This document shows positions 47,158 through 58,747 of a stretch of 64,000 nucleotides of DNA, in pieces. The stretch comes from Ailanthus altissimus (lineage: Eukaryota > Streptophyta > Magnoliopsida > Sapindales > Simaroubaceae): positions 26,029,001 to 26,093,000 of the forward strand of contig OX327706.1 of NCBI GenBank assembly GCA_946807835.1, given 5' to 3'. Made by a program: the position numbers and the translations under genes. Each line of letters starts with the position of its first letter. The stretch's first letter is position 1. The notes beneath the pieces are model-generated. The model searched no databases. It saw nothing but the letters and a program-made list of their open reading frames with translations, and was not told the DNA's origin.

Positions 47158-50100
47158 CTATTGATTCACATCCTTTGCTGACTTAACAAGTTAATGATCA
47201 TTTGGGTTTATTCAATGCTTGGTAAATTTATTGGATTAAATCAAATTTATTTAAGAAAGACCTAAATTACCTTATTTGAGTGAGATTGAAAGATTTCTAA
47301 ATTAGTAGTTTCTTTTTAAAATTTATCTTATTAAAGGTAGAGTTCAAGTTGCACAAGAATTAAAAATATAAGTTTAACAAGGAATTAAATATCACTCATT
47401 ATATAAAGAAGTTAAAAAATTAATTAAAAAACTACAAGAAAAATTATATAAGGGGTTACATAAAAAAAATTTAGAGTACCCTTACATTTTATATTATAAG
47501 ATTATAATATATTATTCTCTCATGTGTGGATGTAGCCTAAATTAAAGTGAACCATATTAAATTTTTTATGTTTTTTTGTATGATTTATGAATTTTAATCT
47601 TTGATATACTTTTACTATATTTTTTAAACAAGTTATAAAAACTAAAATACTAACAAGTGGTATAAAAGCTAAGTTAACAACCCTAAAGTAGATATCAAAG
47701 CCAAGTCAAAAGTCAAATATGAGCCAAGTTAAAGATCTTGGCTATATTAAAGCCAACATAGATCTAGAGACAGAGAAAGCAAAGCTAAATTTTAAAAAAA
47801 ATTTAAATTCAAGTATATCTTTATTAATAAAAAAGAGACAAAGAGTAAAGTTCAATATTTATAGAAGTCATATCCATGCAAAAATTATAAAAAAAAAAAA
47901 TTGATTTGGATTGATGGAGCACTAAAATTATTTGAGAACAAAATTATCTCAATAATTAAAATTTTCAGCTGGATTAAAAAAAGAGAGAGAAAAATTCAAT
48001 GAAATAAATCTAACAAGTTGTTTGGTTAAAAAAAATAATGAATACTTGTAAAAAAACGATTTGCCTACAAATGTGGTAGGTGAATTGATACTCATAAAAA
48101 GTCTTAAGTGAGTAGATATGTGATTTTTACAACGAGAAAAACTAGAGTTTGGCTTATAGGAGACCATAAAAAAATTAGACTAAATATGGTATATTGAAAA
48201 GATATGAAAGTTTAGTTTGAGGGAGACAACCAAACTTATTTAAGAAATACCTAAATTACCTTATTTGAATGGGGCTGAGAGATTCTTAAATTAGTAATTT
48301 TCTTATAGGGTTTATCTTATTAAAGGTAGAATCAAGTTGTACAAGATTAAAAATACAAATTCAATAAAGAATTAAATATTACTCACTATATAAATAAACT
48401 AGAGTATCAATTAAAATACTATGAGAGAGAAATTATATGAGCAATCACATAGAAAATATTTAGAGTATTTTTCTATTTTATATTATAAGATTGTAGTATA
48501 TTATTCTCCCATATATGGATGTTACTAAAATTAGGCGAGCCACATTAAATGTGTTTGCATTTTTTGTGTGATTTATTAATTTTGATGTTTAATATATTTT
48601 TATTATATTTTTTAAATAAGTTATAAGAGCTAAAAATACTAATATAATTATTTAATTATAAAAACATTAATTTGAATTTGAATAGATAATTAATAAGTGG
48701 GTTTGCACCGGAATATATAATTAATCTAGTGGCTGTCATACTTCTTGTCGACACCTATGTAGAATAACATCGTTCCCAACCCATGCGAGAACGATCCAAT
48801 GATCCAATAAAGTTAGTTAAATTGGCGATCGAAGCTTTAATTTTATATGTCTTGTATTTATTTTGTCATATATTATTATTGGTTGTGAGTAGTGAATTTG
48901 TATAGATTATTGTTTGTAAATCGAGATGGAGATTGCAAATAACATAGTGGTATTTTGTGTAATCCCTTTTCTATGAGGAAAGTTTTTGTCCCTTGTGCAT
49001 AAGAGTTTTTATTCTTCTTTACGAGGGTCGTTAAGCCTTTCTGTGTGAAGGTAGTTGGTCCTTATTCTAAAGAATCAATATACTCTTGTCAAGACCTAGT
49101 CCTTATTTATAGGTTTAGTTTGTTTCTCTAGTTAAAAAGAGTTTTAACATTTCTCATATGCTTGTGTATTGTATTGTCATGGTAATTATTTTCTCCTATA
49201 ACATCTTTATTTTTTAATTAATGATACGAAAAGTTAAAAATAAAAAAGTGGGTTTGCACTGTATATAATCAGCTATATAAGCATCCAAATAAACAATTTT
49301 GATAAGTTATTTTTCTGACATTACAGATGATTAATATTTCAGAAATATCCAAGAACTATGCCAAAATGATAAGAATTTAGCAGTAGATCAAAGTTCTCAG
49401 TCAGTGTTAAATGGAAAACAAATATGAAAAGCTAAGATCCATTGACAAGAATCAGAGATATCAAACCTTTCTGTCACGTACGGTACTCGCAGCGGCAGTC
49501 ATCTTTTGCTCAAGACCACGCAATTGTTCAATGCTTAGATCGTCTAAATCTTCACCCATCCTCTGCCTTTAATCACAAACACCATATAATCAATTCTACT
49601 TTTAATTACATTATAAATTACTTGCAATTTGCGACCAGGTTCTTTAATGGAATTCGTTCAGAGTTAATTACCTGATGTCTCTCCTTAGATTATTATTAAT
49701 CTCTTTCAGTTTCCTGTACGACTCCTGCATTTTCTGCAAAAATACAAACACGTCAAAGATAGAGTTAATGAAAATCTTATAACAAAGCAACTAGCATATA
49801 GATCTTTGAGAGGCCAAAGCGAACCGCATAGTGGGTAGCCCACAGATCAACCCCTAAAATCTTCTGGTATTGATCGAACATTTTTTTGGTCCTGATTATC
49901 AACCCAAAGACAGTTAGTTACTCAAATCCTTAGGGTTTGGCATGTACAGGCTTTATATGTATATGTATAATTCTATGTACACAAAAGAGAAAGTGATGAA
50001 GTGATGGATCTGTAAACGTACGTTGTTGAAGGGCTTATGTACTCGTGAAATTTCCCAGTGTTTGAGAACATGATAAGTGAAACCTTGGCATCACAAAGAA

Positions 50101-50209
50101 CAGTGAGCTCTTGTGCTTTCTTAAAGATGCCATTTCTTCGCTTAGAGTAAGTGACTTGTCTGTTGGTAGGATTTTCAATCCTCTTGATCTCGATCTTGCC
50201 ACGACCCAT
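46374..50209 (-). CDS. TM6: TM6-like (AP3/DEF lineage) MADS-box transcription factor
   Basis: B-class floral MIKC factor; the family pairs with PISTILLATA to specify petals and stamens. Seven exons on the minus strand: 50209-50022 (188), 49891-49825 (67), 49733-49672 (62), 49566-49467 (100), 46883-46842 (42), 46718-46674 (45), 46541-46374 (168), exactly the exon sizes typical of MIKC genes; 223 residues. MADS domain 1-60 ([20 protein letters not shown], then [20 protein letters not shown]). The K domain begins near residue 86 ([19 protein letters not shown]). The C-terminus has a PI-derived-like motif ([18 protein letters not shown]) and ends SSDLTLS, nearer to the paleoAP3 end of TM6 than to the euAP3 motif of AP3. 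The acceptors of exons 4 and 7 were chosen to keep family text. Intron 4 (2.58 kb) holds a small LTR element. The AP3-lineage call is very sure, TM6 rather than AP3 fairly sure. Confidence 0.93.
47244..48644 (+). mobile_element. Small non-autonomous LTR (TRIM-like) element in TM6 intron 4
   Basis: Two direct repeats of about 412 bp (47244-47655 and 48232-48644) share long stretches, for example 'cctaaattaccttatttga', 'atcttattaaaggtag' and 'ttatattataagatt'. The left copy ends CTAACA and is followed by TGGTATAAAAGC (47658-47669), a decayed initiator-Met primer-binding site. The right copy is preceded by a purine tract TTTGAGGGAGAC (about 48217-48228). The internal region is only about 576 bp with no recognised domain. 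It lies opposite to the gene's transcription. LTR boundaries are approximate. Confidence 0.75.
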
Positions 50210-50354
50210 CTTTTGTTTCCTTCTTCTTGTGAAAATTCCAGTACTTGATAGATTGGTAGAGCTACTAAACAGAATGATAAGTGCTAAGAGCTTTGTGTTG
50301 ACATAGGCTCCAAGGGAAAGAGAAGAAGTAAATAAGAAGAAGGAAGTGGGGTTT

Positions 50355-50364
50355 CCATATTTGG
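50355..50364. promoter_or_regulatory. CArG box in the TM6 promoter
   Basis: CCATATTTGG, a perfect CC(A/T)6GG MADS-protein binding site, lies 146 bases upstream of the TM6 start codon. AP3-lineage promoters are known to carry clustered CArG boxes used for autoregulation by B-class heterodimers and for activation by other MADS factors. Site function is inferred from motif and position. Confidence 0.6.
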
Positions 50365-52750
50365 CATATGAGATCGAAAGTAAGGTTGTTGGGTAACCAA
50401 GAATATTTACTTAGTTGATGAATTATTGAAGTGGGCAAGTGTAATACATGTTGATAACATGTGATGTCGGAGGTGCTTGGACCATCACAGAGCCATTGAC
50501 ATCGAGATCAGATAAGAGTTTCCTTGAAAGCTCTTGGGCGTGATAAATGTTTGAAAGTTGACGGAGAGGCTTGCAGAAATAGTCAGTGGTTGCTATATAT
50601 TTCAAGACTAAGTTAATTAATATCTACAAGCAAGCAAATGCAACCAAAAAGTTTTTCTAGTTGTTTTTTGTTTACATTGATTACAACCGCGAAAGTCATA
50701 ATACGAGACCAAAAAAGGCACTCAAAATTGTCTCCTAATTAATTGATTTTTTTTCATATTAGAATTGGGAATCAAATCAAACGTTCCTTTAATAAGTAGA
50801 TCAAAGTATTATGGGAAGATTTCCTTCCAAGCATGCATATATAATTACCCTCTTGAAGAGCACATTATACTTGAAATGAGTTCAAATTGTGTTCTTTCTT
50901 TACTAAAATTAATTAATTTTTAGTTTTTTTACTGAGAATTTGCTTAACAATATAAACAAAGTCTTTAAGTGAGACTAGTCTCACTATATTATTATGCGAC
51001 CATTCAATTATATAATGTCATATGTTGTCGCATATATAAAATTCATTTATGATGATCTTAAATGTAGTTATAAGTATATACAAGTACTATTACGAGGGTT
51101 AAGGCTCATTACGCCTCTTCCACCCAGCCAATTTTGTGTTTTTTTAAAATAAATTTTCATTGCTTTTGAAAGTTAACTAAAAAAGAAAATATTATGATGG
51201 GATGGTTGTATAATAAAAATCAAACTCCAAATTTTCTCTATAATGTTATATAGTATATATATGGAGCATTGATAATTAATTAGTTTTGGGATATTAATTA
51301 AATTTATATTTATTGGTATAAATATGTACAATCTCCGATATATTTTAAACTTTTTAACTCTGAGATAACAAACCATGGTTAGGGTATTATTTATAATATT
51401 TCTTTTTTTATATAAGAGGGTCAATTTGAAAGACTTTTATTTTAATTAAAAAAAAGTGCATCGTAAATTCTTTGTCATTGGGTCACCACCACAAATGCGT
51501 AATTTATAACAGTTGGATGAAAGAGATTCATCAAAGCGCAAACCAAAATTTCATTTTATAATCCGAACTCTGTTTGATTCTTGAGATCCTAGCCATGACA
51601 GATCAATACGTGGTCACTTCACTTGTCCATGGTAACTAGCTTGATTATTGCAATAAAGAAAAGACAAGTCAAAGGGCTTTAAATTAAACCCATTGACGAA
51701 TGGCATTTGAGCAGACAAACAAGAAGGCTGTAGATTTTAACTTCTAGCTAACAGCTAGCTTTCTCTATTTGTCAAAGTTGAGTTGCTCCTTGAGAAATAG
51801 TTGCGGTTGGCTCACAGGGCACATTAAAATCCGGCACATTGGCACTGAAAATCCAACGAGTTATAAACAGCGCGGCTCTTATTAATTCTGAAAATCTGAG
51901 AACTATATCGATAAGCGAGAGGCTGATCATATAGGCGTTAAGAATTAATTACTTTTGAGCTTCATAAACGAGGGAGTGATATTGAGTTATCGAAGATATT
52001 AACATTGTTGCTTGTTTGGCAGCTAATTAATTACTAGGTAAGGTAATTGGTTGTATCATCTATATAACCTCCCACATCTCTAGGTTGGCATGCCCCAGTT
52101 TCTGATCAGATCTTATTCATGACAAATCCCTTTCAATAGCTATACTGGCCTGGTTTTTAGCTCTTGTCCAATATTTCTGTCTTTAGCCTGCCGTCATTAG
52201 CTCTCTCTCCCTCAAATAAATGGACACTTGTTCAAACTTGCAACACTATTCAAAGCTTGCAGAACGATGGCAGTTTCCCTACGGAAGACAAGACGTGAAT
52301 CGTGATGAGTGCACTGAGTGTAAGTTTAGGGCACATAAGAGAAAGAAACATAATGAAAAATCAGAGTTTCTATTGGATATCTGGCTGAACCCGTAATTGG
52401 TGAATCCAATTTTTGCAATTCTTAACACATTGACAGGCAGAAAGTCCACTGGTTTTGTCGATCAGTTACAAAAAGATCATATCATATAAGAAAAGGAATG
52501 AAACGTAGCAGTAGCACCTGGGTTGCTTCATAAAAATGAGCAGCAATGGACACATCAGTCATAACATCCGCAACGCAAGACCAAATAAAGTAGGTTTCAA
52601 GCCCATGAACTACAGCATATAGCAACTGATGATAACTGGAGATTTTTAGTTACGTGAACTCCTTCCCGAATTGTCATTCTTCTTCCTGCTTTTAGTTAAT
52701 TAAGTATTGTATCATCTTTTGGACTTTTCAAGTTCCTAGGAGTAACAAAT
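50365..52750. other. TM6 upstream region and intergenic DNA
   Basis: Upstream regulatory DNA for the MADS-box gene, then AT-rich sequence. 50423-50605 is a short open minus-strand frame with no domain. No other gene recognised. Confidence 0.35.
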
Positions 52751-52754
52751 AAAA

Positions 52755-53698
52755 AGAGACAAAAAAAAAACCCTAAAACTTCTTTTCTCCCAAATCAACA
52801 GAAGTGCCGCTAACACTAATCTCCTCTGACCACTCTCGCCCTCCTTAGCTCCCATTATCTAACTTTAGTTTAGTTGTAGTTTTTTCTTCTTTTTTTTTTT
52901 GTGTGTGTGTAGGTTTTCGGGTTTTCTTTTCCATTATTTTTTTCTTCTTTAGTTTAGTTGTAGTTTCAGCCGCCGTTAGCTTCCTCGACCCATGCCGAGC
53001 ATCCTCGTCCCCGCCGTTCTCTCTAACCGTCTCCTTGTATTTTTCGGCTAGACTTTGTCGAACCTGCTTTACCAGATGCCTCTATGTTCCCCGCCAGCCA
53101 AAACAGCCTCAGTTTCGATTTGTTCCAGCCACCACCAGTGCTGAATGGCATCTCCGGTCACCTATCCGAATCGGCCGCCGAGCCAACCCCCGTCAGACAC
53201 TCAACCTCTGCACTCGAGCAAGCATTGCTCTCCGTAGTCGTGCTCCCCTCCGATCCGGTGCGAAGCATTTTTCGATCACCACCACAAAATTACTGGTTAT
53301 TATAGTTTCATTATTTAATTTTTTTTTGGGTGTATTATTAGTGAAATTGGGATGTTAAAGTGGCTTATATATGTATTTGTGGATAAAGTATATGTAAACG
53401 GTGGATTGTGTATATTTATTTTTATATTTTTTGTTTGCGTGAGATAAATATTCTTTTTAGTGAGATAAAATTTCTTCTGTATAAAATATAATGTTCTCAA
53501 TTTTTAATAGAGATTGAAAATCTATCTGTAGATGATCCTTAATTATGAAATTTATTTTATTCTCTTTATAGAGAAAAAGTGTTGGGTCTGGGTGATCGTA
53601 TATATTTTTATTGTTTTGATAATTGTTTACTTTATAATAATAAATCTTGTAATATTTTTTATTTTGTCAATAATATTAAAATTGCTAAAAAAAAAAAA
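52755..53698 (+). mobile_element. Possible retroposed transcript-like insert ending in poly(A)
   Basis: It starts with CCCTAAAACTTC and a long CT-rich leader, has a GC-richer middle (52970-53290) with overlapping open frames (52903-53358, 53084-53305) rich in Ser, Pro and Arg but without known domains, then an AT-rich tail ending '...caataatattaaaattgct' plus a run of 12 A (53687-53698). The layout (pyrimidine-rich 5' part, AT-rich 3' part, terminal poly(A)) is that of a non-LTR element or processed transcript. I could not find a convincing target-site duplication. Confidence 0.3.
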
Positions 53699-54540
53699 CT
53701 CCTTCCCCTAAATTGAAAATGAGGATAGATAGATTCTCCCAAAAGTAAATTGGTCAAATCAATCTTGATAAGTTTGTATCCTCTAAATACTCCTTGACAA
53801 TATCAGTAGGTAGCGTATCCCACCAATGACAGAATCAAAAGGGGACCAAGCTTAAGGTTGAGGTAATTTATTATCAGCTACCCGTAGCTTTTGCAAACTG
53901 CAAAGTCAGTCATAAGTTGATCCATAAATTTCCAAGGTGCCAAGGACAATGAGGACCACAGTTCTTGTGTTGTAGAAAAGAAGAGGAAGTCGTAGTATCA
54001 ATTATCAAACTTCAATTTCATTGGGGACAGACCTGTGGAAACCTGCTTCGTACGCAAAAAAATCAATAGCAACGACAATTTACTCAATGTTCCGAGTCTA
54101 AACTCTAAAGCACTCTGTAGCGCTTGCCAGCCCAACAATTAACTCGTATAATCTTGGGACCGAAGTTTGTTCTCAAATCTCAGATTAGATGGAGTCAAAT
54201 CCTAGCCAACTTTTAATTTTGGTGCCACGTTCTTCTTCTGGAGTGCACGAAAGAAGTCAAGATTGTCTAATTGTCGTTTGATATTTAAATCATGTTGTAT
54301 TTCCAGATTATATGAACTAAATCTAAAATCTAGAGGTGGAATGCAAAAATGGGAAGTTAGTTGAGAGCATTTACAGTTAGACACGCAACTTCCCTTTTAA
54401 CGCCTTTGGTAGGTCGTCGGCCCAGCATTTAATATGAACCGAATGTGATGTCTCCCTAGAGATTATACTTGTGCACTCTTTTTGAATTAACAGGGTTCAT
54501 TCATAACATTGTAAGACTCATCTCTGCGCCTCATCAGTCA
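53699..54540. other. Intergenic, nothing recognised
   Basis: No domain-bearing reading frame or repeat. Presumed former upstream region of the ALDH3 pseudogene. Confidence 0.35.
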
Positions 54541-54721
54541 TGGCCACAACGGAAGAGCCCTTATTGAGCTATCCAGGACAAAGAAGACAGGATTTTTTAA
54601 GCCCTTTATCAAGATCTTGGTAAACACCCTGCTGAATCTTATCGAGATGAGGTAATTACTTTTGTGTTCTTGCCAGTAATTAATTAGTAGCTTGTTGGAT
54701 TTCCTACGCATAACTCGGTTG

Positions 54722-54846
54722 ATTGTGAATGTGTAAAGTGCCTGCAGTTACCTGAGTTCAAATAACAATAAAAGATAAGGATTGTTCGTGAATGTGTAAG
54801 GTGTCCACAGCCACCTGAGTTTGAATAACAATAAAGGACAAGGATG
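54722..54846. repeat. Two-copy tandem duplication of about 62 bp
   Basis: The unit with landmarks gtgaatgtgtaa(a/g)gtg, ...cacctgagttcaaataac and aacaataaa.ga.aaggat occurs twice in a row (about 54725-54785 and 54787-54845), roughly 85% alike by eye. It lies in the first intron of the ALDH3 pseudogene. Confidence 0.7.
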
Positions 54847-55128
54847 GGTGTTTTTAAGCCTATAAAAAAAGTTAGTAGCTTGTTTCAGGTCGTTCTATTA
54901 AGTGGTGGTTTATAGTTTTTTCATCACTTTGATGTAGATTGGAGTAAGTCTAAAATCAGCTGACTATGCTTTGAGCTCTGTGGAAAAATGGATGGCCCCC
55001 AAAAAGGTCTGTAATTCTTACAATACCTATATATGTCAAGTTTCATTGCTGGTTGCAATTGTATCAACTTTTAAAACTAGTAATTAGATGCTCTTTGGAC
55101 ATCACTCAACAATTAATTTGTACTATAG

Positions 55129-56730
55129 GGTAACACTTATGTTAAAATTACTACTATATTATATATTTTTTTATCTAGTTATTGTAAAACTAATATTTTT
55201 GATGTGTTAATTTTTTTTATAATAGTCATACTTCTTGTCTAGTTAATATATATGAGTATATTTTTTATATAATTTAGAAATTTAATACTTATATAAAGGT
55301 CAAATTTTGTAATTATTATTTAGAGTGGTAAATATAAAAATTTAATTTATTTAACATAGTATTAGAGCATTTTTATTCAGTTATAGATTAAAGCTAATTT
55401 CATAACTTAGGTTATAAGTCAAAATTTTGCTATCTCTATGTCTAGACTCACTATCACTAATCAAGAAATTGAGACCATCTCTCAACTTCCAAAGATTGCT
55501 TAATATATTCCAACTGTCTTCGCTACAATTCAAGCACAAAAAAGGTCAAAACTTGGCACAATCACCGAGAGCACAGTCACGTGATCCACCAATTTTTGTT
55601 GCATGTTTATCCTCGCTACCCTCGTCAATAAAATCCTCTCTCTCAAATGTTTTTGATAAGCTGCCATGCATAATCGCCACTTGATTTACTACGCCTCCAT
55701 TATTGAGACAACGTTGCCATCATCAATCAACTTCATGTTACTTGCTCTTCAAGATCCGACCTTCGTCGGTCCGTTAATGGCTACCATTTATTGGTGACAT
55801 CAAACCCTAGTTAAGAGTTTTTTTTTTAGTAGTTTCAAGAACTATTTATATCAAAATATAATGACCTAAGGAGTTATTTGACAGAATTTTAGTAATTTTT
55901 GGTCGATCTGCAATTTTGAATAAATCTAGGTTCGATTTAAAATTACAATCGGGTCATATTTAAAATTAGTATAAATTTGAGCATGTCTAAAATTTATCAT
56001 AAAGTTGGGTTTGAGATGATTTTTGAAAATTATAGGAATCAATTTTATTATTTTTCATATCAACTCTAAGTCCGATGCACTAAATTCAAGTTATTTATAC
56101 CCCCAATGAATTTTTTAGGAGATTTTTGGGTTAATAATTTGTAATTTGGCTCAAGAGAAACGATGGTGTTTTCTTGTTTATTGGGCAAATTAATTGACGA
56201 AAACTTGACTTTTTGTTATGTTGCTTCCTTTCACAATTCGCCTATGATCTCTTCGTGTTTCATCTATGGTCTCTTCACACTTTTCTTATGGTAACTTTAA
56301 AAAAATTTCTATTTTTGCACTCTCTTCATTTTCTCTCGACATACTTGCATTCAAAATAGTTGTCTCTTGTTGTTTCTTTATCAATACGTTTATAGTGATT
56401 GTCTCTTTCAATAGTTTACAATAGTTGTCTCTTAAGTATGACCTTTTATTTGTTTTATTAGTTTACTTTTGCAAACTTAAGTTACTTTTTCTATTTTGAG
56501 TTTAAGAGAAAATATTAAAGTTAATACTATATAAATTTTTTTATTTAATAATTACAAATTAAAATATTATTCATTATATTATAGTCATATTTTTTATGTA
56601 AGTAGTCAATATATTTTTCATATAGATTAAGAATTTAATGCTAATGTAAATACTATATTTTATAATTATTATTAAGAATAGTAAATATGAATACTTAAAC
56701 CATTTCTCTTTTTCAATATGGTATCAGAGA
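55129..56730 (+). mobile_element. LTR-type repeat pair, each followed by a primer-binding-site-like sequence
   Basis: The blocks 55129-55356 and about 56496-56718 are alike (shared order: taaaattacta, atttttttat, atagtcata, cttt/ttatgta.agt, gaaatttaat, ttgtaattattatt, agtggtaaatat). The first is followed by TAGTATTAGAGC (55357-55368), the second by TGGTATCAGAGA (56719-56730), both close to the copia primer-binding site. The intervening 1.1 kb has an 85-codon frame (55427-55684) with no recognised domain. A primer-binding site after the second copy is unusual and suggests a tandem element or two related insertions. It sits in the gap left by the missing ALDH3 exons. Confidence 0.5.
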
Positions 56731-57353
56731 GTTCTTCTAACTTAATTTGTGTTTTGGGCAGACTGGCTTACCATTATATTGTTCCCGGCGAGTAGAGAAG
56801 TGCTTCCTGAACTTGCCTATATGTGAGTTGAATCAAATATGGAATTCTTTTCTATAGGATTTTGTTATATTATCATCTTATATACTCGTAAATTGGTGGG
56901 AATTAGTATATTTTCTACCGTGCAGAATCTTTTGATTCCGATAATTGCATTTGAGCTAATCCTAAGAATTAGCCCTCTTGCTGGGAATAAATCCATACCA
57001 TTCTATTTGTTTGAATCCAAGATTAGCTGCATTTCTACATTCATCAGGTTAATCTGAAAGAACATTAACTACCGAATTCGCTAATCAAAACATTTAAGGA
57101 TAATTGAATCAGCTTTAGTTGATAGAACCACTAGCTTATTGTTACAAGTTATTCAAATCACAACATATATTTTTCTTAATGGAAAGTACTCTTTTGACAC
57201 TTTCAGCCGTGAAAAATAGTTATGTAAAGAAGCTTCCTCCTTTTGAACTTGAGCCAAGGTATCCGCCATGGGATGATTTCAAGCTAAATTTCCCCAAATC
57301 GGCATACAAATTTGACTACTGCTGCTGCTAATGCTGGGGTCGAAAAAGTAGCA

Positions 57354-58079
57354 GTTTGTACTTGTTTTTGTTTAATCCTTGCTACTTGTTGCTGTTTGTA
57401 TACTTGAATTTTATACTTCATTCGCCATGAACTTCAGCATGTGTACCTCTCAAATGAGGTTAAAACTTAAAATTGTATACCCATCAATCTTGTATTAGTG
57501 ATGCACTCTCATCTTGATTTCACTATCTTATATATTTTCTTTTAATCATATGGAAAAATTAATCAAATTCTTTGCAGTCAAAAGCAAATTTTAAAATTTA
57601 AGACCTTTTAATATCACCTTAAATTTTTTTACCAATTAAACTAATTGAAACCTACATGCTCTACCATTTGATATAAATTCATTGAAACTTTTTTCAACTT
57701 TTTTTTATTGCTTTTGAAAAATAAATAAATAAATCCATTTTCTTGTTTTTGACAGTATTAAAAGCTTTAGCAGATACCCAAAACTTATTAAATAGTTAAC
57801 CAAAATAAATTAAAAGTATCTTTTAAAATTTAAAAATGTTCAATGAAATTCCCTCGTAAGAACTAAAAAAAAGCAATAAAAACCTAGTCTCATAAGAAAC
57901 ATAGTCAACTTTGATGTGTCCCAAATCCCAATTAGTTGTGGCAAAGGAACCAAAGGGACTGATTATCCAATAAACCATCGCCAAAATAACTACATTTTGA
58001 CGGAAGGATTATCCCTTAACTTAAATTTTCAGTTAAACAAATATAAATATATAATAATATTGATAAAAAAAATAAAACA
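57354..58079. other. AT-rich intergenic DNA
   Basis: Follows the ALDH3 pseudogene. No gene or clear repeat. Confidence 0.35.
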
Positions 58080-58490
58080 TGGTTACTTATGTTTAAATGC
58101 TAACTAGTGTTAAAAAAAATTTTAAAAACTTAAGTAAGTTTAAGTTACGAGAGAATCATAATTATTATAAAGAAGATTGCAAATACAAGTATGTGATTGA
58201 TAAATAATAAAAAATAAATTTTGATCACTTATATTTATGATCAATGTTAAGTGTTAATATATGTCAAAAAATTCTTACAAATTCAAATTTAAAATAAAAG
58301 AGGATCTTAATTCTTAGATAAAGAATGTAAATATAATTATGTGATTGATGATTAATAAAAATAATAATAAAATAATATATCTTGACCATTTATGTATATA
58401 CACTAATACACGTTAAAAGATTTTTAAAAATTTAAATAAATTTAAATTAGAAATGAATCCTCGTTAAGATCGCGAATGTTATTAGTGTAA
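58080..58490. repeat. AT-rich imperfect tandem repeat, about three units
   Basis: Units of roughly 150-165 bp share 'tatgtgattgat.aataa', 'ttgatcacttata', 'gttaaaa.attttaaaa', 'aatttaaattagaa.agaatc' and 'gcaaata'. A further related unit, also ending 'gagaatcttaattctctaac', stands alone at about 59935-60110, so the repeat is both tandem and dispersed on either side of the small gene at 58.75 kb. Confidence 0.6.
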
Positions 58491-58610
58491 AAATATTGTA
58501 ATTATAATTTAAATTGATTGTATTTTATATTTATAATTACTTAAATAATTTTTTTTTGATGGAGTATGAAAAATTAATATTTATTTAATAAAATATCTCG
58601 TATCATTCAA

Positions 58611-58613
<3 letters not shown>

Positions 58614-58651
<38 letters not shown>
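58614..58651. repeat. (TA)n microsatellite
   Basis: About 18 TA units followed by ACACGG, 97 bases upstream of the oxidoreductase-like gene start; likely polymorphic. Confidence 0.95.
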
Positions 58652-58654
<3 letters not shown>

Positions 58655-58747
58655 GGTGCGAAAAAAAAATCAACAATCCTGCATAATTTCTACGCGCTCT
58701 TGTTAGAATTTAGAAGCCTCGTTACAACTTTATAACCATTTGCGTGT

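Larger units (their letters stand above)
54541..57353 (+). pseudogene. Class 3 aldehyde dehydrogenase (ALDH3) pseudogene, centre missing
   Basis: Three blocks survive. Exon remnant 54555-54651: ALIE, then IQDKEDRIF, a stop (TAA 54598-54600), then ALYQDLGKHPAESYRDE, ending at a good GT donor. Exon 54938-55006: IGVSLKSADYALSSVEKWMA, then PKK, with intact AG and GT splice sites. Final exon 57181-57353: GKYSFDTFSREK, a stop, then after a frameshift EPRYPPWDDFKLNF...AYKFDY and LLLLMLGSKK-stop. These are the N-terminal and C-terminal parts of plant ALDH3 enzymes, which oxidise fatty aldehydes using NAD(P). The catalytic centre (Cys and Glu exons) is absent; 55.1-56.7 kb is occupied by LTR-type repeats. 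A one-base deletion near 54570 and two stops confirm decay. Confidence 0.8.

Noticed and set aside
52903..53358. 151-codon open frame as a protein-coding gene
   Set aside because: Overlapping alternative frame 53084-53305 is equally open, no domain, and it sits in a poly(A)-ended insert.
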